A stretch of DNA of 64,000 bases from Arsenicibacter rosenii. GTDB lineage: Bacteria > Bacteroidota > Bacteroidia > Cytophagales > Spirosomataceae. How positions within the stretch are numbered: position 1 is the first letter of the stretch; the number at the start of each line of letters is the position of its first letter. Below the pieces are notes generated by a model. It had not been told where the DNA came from and did not search any database. It worked only from the letters and a program-made list of their open reading frames with translations. The stretch lies in assembly GCF_001870735.1 (NCBI RefSeq), contig NZ_MORL01000003.1:248001-312000 (forward strand), written 5' to 3'. Positions 61,408-64,000 of this stretch are shown one piece after another. The position numbers and the translations under genes were made by a program.

Positions 61408-61761
61408 ATGGACGAAAAAGACAAACTGATCGCTGATCTCAGAGAGCAGCTGATCAAGAAAGACGAGGTCATTGCCGCAAGGGACAAGACCATTGCCTCG
61501 CAGGAAACGGACCTGACGGCTGCGGCCGGGCTGGTTGCCGGGCTGCGCCAGAAGCTGACTGCTGCCGAAGCTACGGCAGAGACGGCTCCCGCAAAACCGA
61601 CGCTGACCGTCGCCAGGAAGGAATACGAGTTTCTCTCGGATTTTAGCTGGAAGGGCGAGGAAGTAACGTTTGAGGTGCTGAAGGCCAACAAAAAACTGGC
61701 TGAGGAGCTGGTGAAGGAAGGCGTGGGTAACCTGCGGCTGCTGACACCGGAACAGGCGTAA
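61408..61761 (+). CDS. Coiled-coil head-associated protein
   Basis: A 117-residue protein: coiled coil 1-55 (MDEKDKLIADLREQLIKKDE) and a small globular C-terminus (LTVARKEYEFLSDFSWKGEE). Just downstream of the capsid gene. Not assigned. Confidence 0.6.
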   Translation: MDEKDKLIADLREQLIKKDEVIAARDKTIASQETDLTAAAGLVAGLRQKLTAAEATAETAPAKPTLTVARKEYEFLSDFSWKGEEVTFEVLKANKKLAEELVKEGVGNLRLLTPEQA

Positions 61762-61798
61762 TTCCGATCTGTATTCACCCGTAAACCAGTACTAACCA

Positions 61799-62329
61799 AT
61801 GGCTATTACATACGCAGATATGCTGCCGCCGACCGGCGAAGAGGTGAACATGGGCGGTCTCTCCGAGCGCCTGTGGTTCGCCCGTAAGGTCGATATCCAG
61901 ACGTGGTCCGCTCCGGCCGCTTCGCCGGCCAGCCCCTACATTCTCACGTCGGCCTTTCAGATGAAAACCGGCAAGAAATTTTACGAGTGCTATATCACCC
62001 AGGACACCGGAGACCTGGAGCTTCAGTCGATCGGCGAGGTGGACGGTAAGTCCTTCAAGCCGGTGCTGAAAGCGTTCTACCCGGGTCTGGAGGATGCGGC
62101 CATCACGTTCTTTAACCAGATCAAAAACGATGTGATCATCGTGATCGCCGAGCTGCCAGACGGCAAGATGCTTCAGCTGGGTAACGAACGTTTCTCGATG
62201 CGGGTATCGCCGAATTTTAAGACCGGCGTAAACTCCGGCCGCGGCCGTGGCATGGAATTCGAAGTGACCGGTTTCATTCCTTACATCTACCGCTATGCCG
62301 CGACCGTCCCAGTCACCCCTGCCAGCTAA
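61799..62329 (+). CDS. Phage structural protein
   Basis: A 176-residue beta-rich protein (FQMKTGKKFYECYITQDTGD; LQLGNERFSMRVSPNFKTGV). Position after the capsid suggests a head or tail tube protein; family not identified. Confidence 0.6.
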   Translation: MAITYADMLPPTGEEVNMGGLSERLWFARKVDIQTWSAPAASPASPYILTSAFQMKTGKKFYECYITQDTGDLELQSIGEVDGKSFKPVLKAFYPGLEDAAITFFNQIKNDVIIVIAELPDGKMLQLGNERFSMRVSPNFKTGVNSGRGRGMEFEVTGFIPYIYRYAATVPVTPAS

Positions 62330-62498
62330 CGAGCCGGCAGCGACACGCTTTTTCAGCGTGACGGGTCTGGCGCCGGCGGATGAGATGCCGGTCTATTTCG
62401 AGGGCAAACGCTACGATCTGGCCCGGCTCACTGATGAGGAGGCGGAATACCTGCTTCAGTTTCCGGAGCAGGTGCCCTACCTGACACGCAACCCGTAA
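62295..62498 (+). CDS. Small phage protein
   Basis: A 67-residue protein overlapping the previous gene by 35 bases (MPVYFEGKRYDLARLTDEEA). Not recognised; the terminator right after it supports a gene end. Confidence 0.5.
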   Translation: MPRPSQSPLPANEPAATRFFSVTGLAPADEMPVYFEGKRYDLARLTDEEAEYLLQFPEQVPYLTRNP

Positions 62499-62500
62499 CC

Positions 62501-62531
62501 AAAAGCCCGGCCTTTCCCCCGGGCTTTTTTT
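62501..62531 (+). terminator. Terminator
   Basis: AAAAGCCCGG, eight-base loop, CCGGGCTTTT and T-run. The next gene starts two bases after it. Confidence 0.85.
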
Positions 62532-62533
62532 GT

Positions 62534-63157
62534 ATGACCGACCTGGAACGACTTACTGCCTGGCTGGAGGCTCCGGTGTATCCCGCCGGCGTGCTGCTGT
62601 ACGAGCGGCTGATCGGGACCGGCTTTGTACTCTCGGTACTCAAGGCGGGTGAAGACAGCTACAGCCGCTCGGTGCTCGAAGCTGCGCTGAGCGAAAAACA
62701 TGCGCAGCTGCTGGCTGAGCAGCAGGCCCGGCAGCAGGAGCTGCCGCCGGTGCTGGCCGAAGGTAAGCTGCGGGCGGGAAAGCTGCTCGACGAGCGGATC
62801 GTGCTCAAGGAACGCATGCGGCTGCTGCATGCGGGCGGTACCTCCTCCGGCGATCAGCTGCGGGAGCTGGCTTTTCAGGTGCTGGCACTCAACGATCAGC
62901 TCGATGAGCACTTCGGGCAGCAGGATTTCTATGAGCAGCACGGCTATCTGCCCGATGCGGATCCCCCCTCCTGCACCACCCCCCTGGCGCTGACCACCCG
63001 CCGCAATACGCTGCGGACCTACGTGACCCGCTACAGCAAGCAGCTTCAGCAGGCCTACGGGGCCGGCGAGATCAGCCGGCTTCAGCACAAGCTCGACCAT
63101 TACCGGGCCGAGCTGTTTGCCGTAGAAACTGAGCTGCAGAAAGCCGCTGCGGATTGA
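62534..63157 (+). CDS. Helical phage protein
   Basis: A 207-residue protein rich in helices (HAQLLAEQQARQQELPPVLA; LFAVETELQKAAA). Its stop overlaps a following TTG start. Not recognised. Confidence 0.6.
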   Translation: MTDLERLTAWLEAPVYPAGVLLYERLIGTGFVLSVLKAGEDSYSRSVLEAALSEKHAQLLAEQQARQQELPPVLAEGKLRAGKLLDERIVLKERMRLLHAGGTSSGDQLRELAFQVLALNDQLDEHFGQQDFYEQHGYLPDADPPSCTTPLALTTRRNTLRTYVTRYSKQLQQAYGAGEISRLQHKLDHYRAELFAVETELQKAAAD

Positions 63158-63411
63158 ACCCTGTGAACCCCCTGATTGATTTCTGTGAATTTTATCCCTC
63201 AAACGTGATGATATCCCTCTCATTAACAGACGACGGCCGGCCCTGTCTGGAATTTACAATCTCCTCCCGGCCCGCCGGCATTGACAGTAAGTTACTGAAG
63301 TCATTTGCAGAGCAGGCTGCATCCGGCGCCCTGGTCTGCCAGCCTGCCGGCGAGCCGGTTAAGTGCGATGACGGTACTGAGCTGACCACGTATCAGATCC
63401 GTGTCCAATGA
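63154..63411 (+). CDS. Hypothetical phage protein
   Basis: An 85-residue protein, start TTG 63154 or GTG 63163. Ends with an ATGA overlap into the next gene. Not recognised. Confidence 0.5.
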   Translation: MNPVNPLIDFCEFYPSNVMISLSLTDDGRPCLEFTISSRPAGIDSKLLKSFAEQAASGALVCQPAGEPVKCDDGTELTTYQIRVQ

Positions 63412-64000
63412 GCAGCGAGCTGACAACGTCATCCGGCGGCGGGCTGGCTAAGTGGGAGGATAAATTCGACCGGGTCTACCGCTGGTACCGCGATGAGACA
63501 GGCAGTATTACCCTGCCGGCGGAGCTGGAACAGGAGCGCCGGCAGTGGGCCTGGATCTACGCGCTGATGGAATCCGGCGCCCAGACAAAGGAATCGCAGC
63601 TGGTACTGGCCATACAGAAGCAGTACCCCGGCACGCAGGCACGCGTTGCCCGCCGGTTGCTGGATGACACCAGGCGGTTTTACTCCGTGCTGGGCAAACC
63701 CAATCTGGATTTTGAGCGGGTGATGCTGATCAGTCAGCTCCGCGAAGATATCCGCCGCGCCCGCCGGTCGGAAGACTTCAAGGCGGTCGCCTCCCTGAGC
63801 AAGCTCTATGCCCAGGTGATCGGCGCCGATCAGCCCCAGGAGCAGGTTGAAAACAAAACGGTCATTAACGTGCTCAACTTTAATCCGGTGCAGCTGGGCG
63901 GCGAGGAGATCGACCCCGAGCAGCTGGAGAAGCTGATCAAAAACCTGAAAGCGGCCGATAAACGCAAACGTGAGGAGGAATTCAGCGACTTTACCACCCT
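63408..64000 (+). CDS. Probable terminase small subunit (3' truncated by window)
   Basis: The frame is open from ATG 63408 to the window end (over 195 residues). The pattern QLVLAIQKQYPGTQARVARR, LDDTRRFYSVLGKPNLDFER, KTVINVLNFNP is that of Bacteroidota phage small terminases, which bind packaging sites and deliver DNA to TerL. Its placement after the capsid genes is unusual. TerL would follow beyond the window. Confidence 0.5.
   Translation, partial: MSSELTTSSGGGLAKWEDKFDRVYRWYRDETGSITLPAELEQERRQWAWIYALMESGAQTKESQLVLAIQKQYPGTQARVARRLLDDTRRFYSVLGKPNLDFERVMLISQLREDIRRARRSEDFKAVASLSKLYAQVIGADQPQEQVENKTVINVLNFNPVQLGGEEIDPEQLEKLIKNLKAADKRKREEEFSDFTT

Noticed and set aside
1-64000. CRISPR array, rRNA, complete tRNA
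   Set aside because: No regularly spaced identical repeats with unique spacers, no rRNA signature and no complete cloverleaf found; only a tRNA-Ser-like 3' end at 41.68 kb.
41700-64000. Mu-like transposable phage
   Set aside because: No DDE transposase or MuB-like gene follows the repressor; a DnaG-type primase-helicase and SSB point to theta replication.

Overview
The window looks like chromosome from a Bacteroidota bacterium of the Cytophagales, probably a Spirosoma-type genus. Supporting signs are the block ftsX - DUF3098 - uppP - truB - ribF, weak or absent Shine-Dalgarno sequences, several TAnnTTTG -7 boxes, many secreted proteins and lipoproteins, and moderately high GC. Genus is inferred. 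No rRNA, complete tRNA or CRISPR array was seen.

Layout. 1-3.4 kb: end of a serine hydrolase, then a reverse pair (beta-propeller dehydrogenase-like protein and cupredoxin). 3.7-7.7 kb: ftsX-DUF3098-uppP-truB-ribF, closed by a perfect palindromic terminator. 7.7-12.5 kb: a six-repeat secreted protein, small unknowns, a molybdopterin-fold protein coupled to a di-heme peroxidase, and an ECF sigma factor. 12.7-20.4 kb: a catabolic run bracketed by two DUF3237 genes, with a MetE-like protein, an aromatic-acid-type MFS transporter, a malonyl-CoA synthetase-like ligase, the malonate transporter MadLM and a flavin monooxygenase. An orphan antitoxin whose toxin is deleted sits inside it on the opposite strand.

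20.5-29.9 kb: a scarred VOC gene, a lipoprotein, then a complete protocatechuate beta-ketoadipate operon on the minus strand (pcaH, pcaG, pcaB, a pcaD-pcaC fusion, pobA, a pcaI-pcaJ fusion, pcaF) with a divergent AraC regulator. It would convert 4-hydroxybenzoate to succinyl-CoA and acetyl-CoA. 29.9-39 kb: Rpn-type nuclease, lipoproteins and secreted proteins, DHFR-like reductase, arylsulfatase, a secreted lectin-like gene between two copies of the sulfatase gene's last bases, and a spinster-type MFS transporter.

39.3-41.6 kb: a strongly AT-rich two-gene island on the minus strand, an HNH nuclease and an AAA ATPase. It looks like a Septu (PtuA/PtuB) anti-phage system, but the ATPase carries two N-terminal YegP/DUF1508 repeats. 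This is the best candidate for an undescribed system.

41.7 kb to the end: a prophage or phage-derived element, cut by the window end. Its left edge carries what may be the 3' end of a tRNA-Ser gene. A Cro/CI-like repressor (minus strand) faces a tightly packed early module (split DnaG-type primase plus helicase, SSB, LytTR protein, HD phosphohydrolase, three-repeat HNH endonuclease that seems to need a -1 frameshift, ASCH-like protein, many small unknowns). An intergenic zone with about ten TGCGGGA-type repeats around an AT-rich core follows. The late module has an S49 protease with a possible nested scaffold, a major capsid protein with a carbohydrate-binding-like insertion, head/tail proteins and a probable small terminase. 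No integrase lies inside the window.
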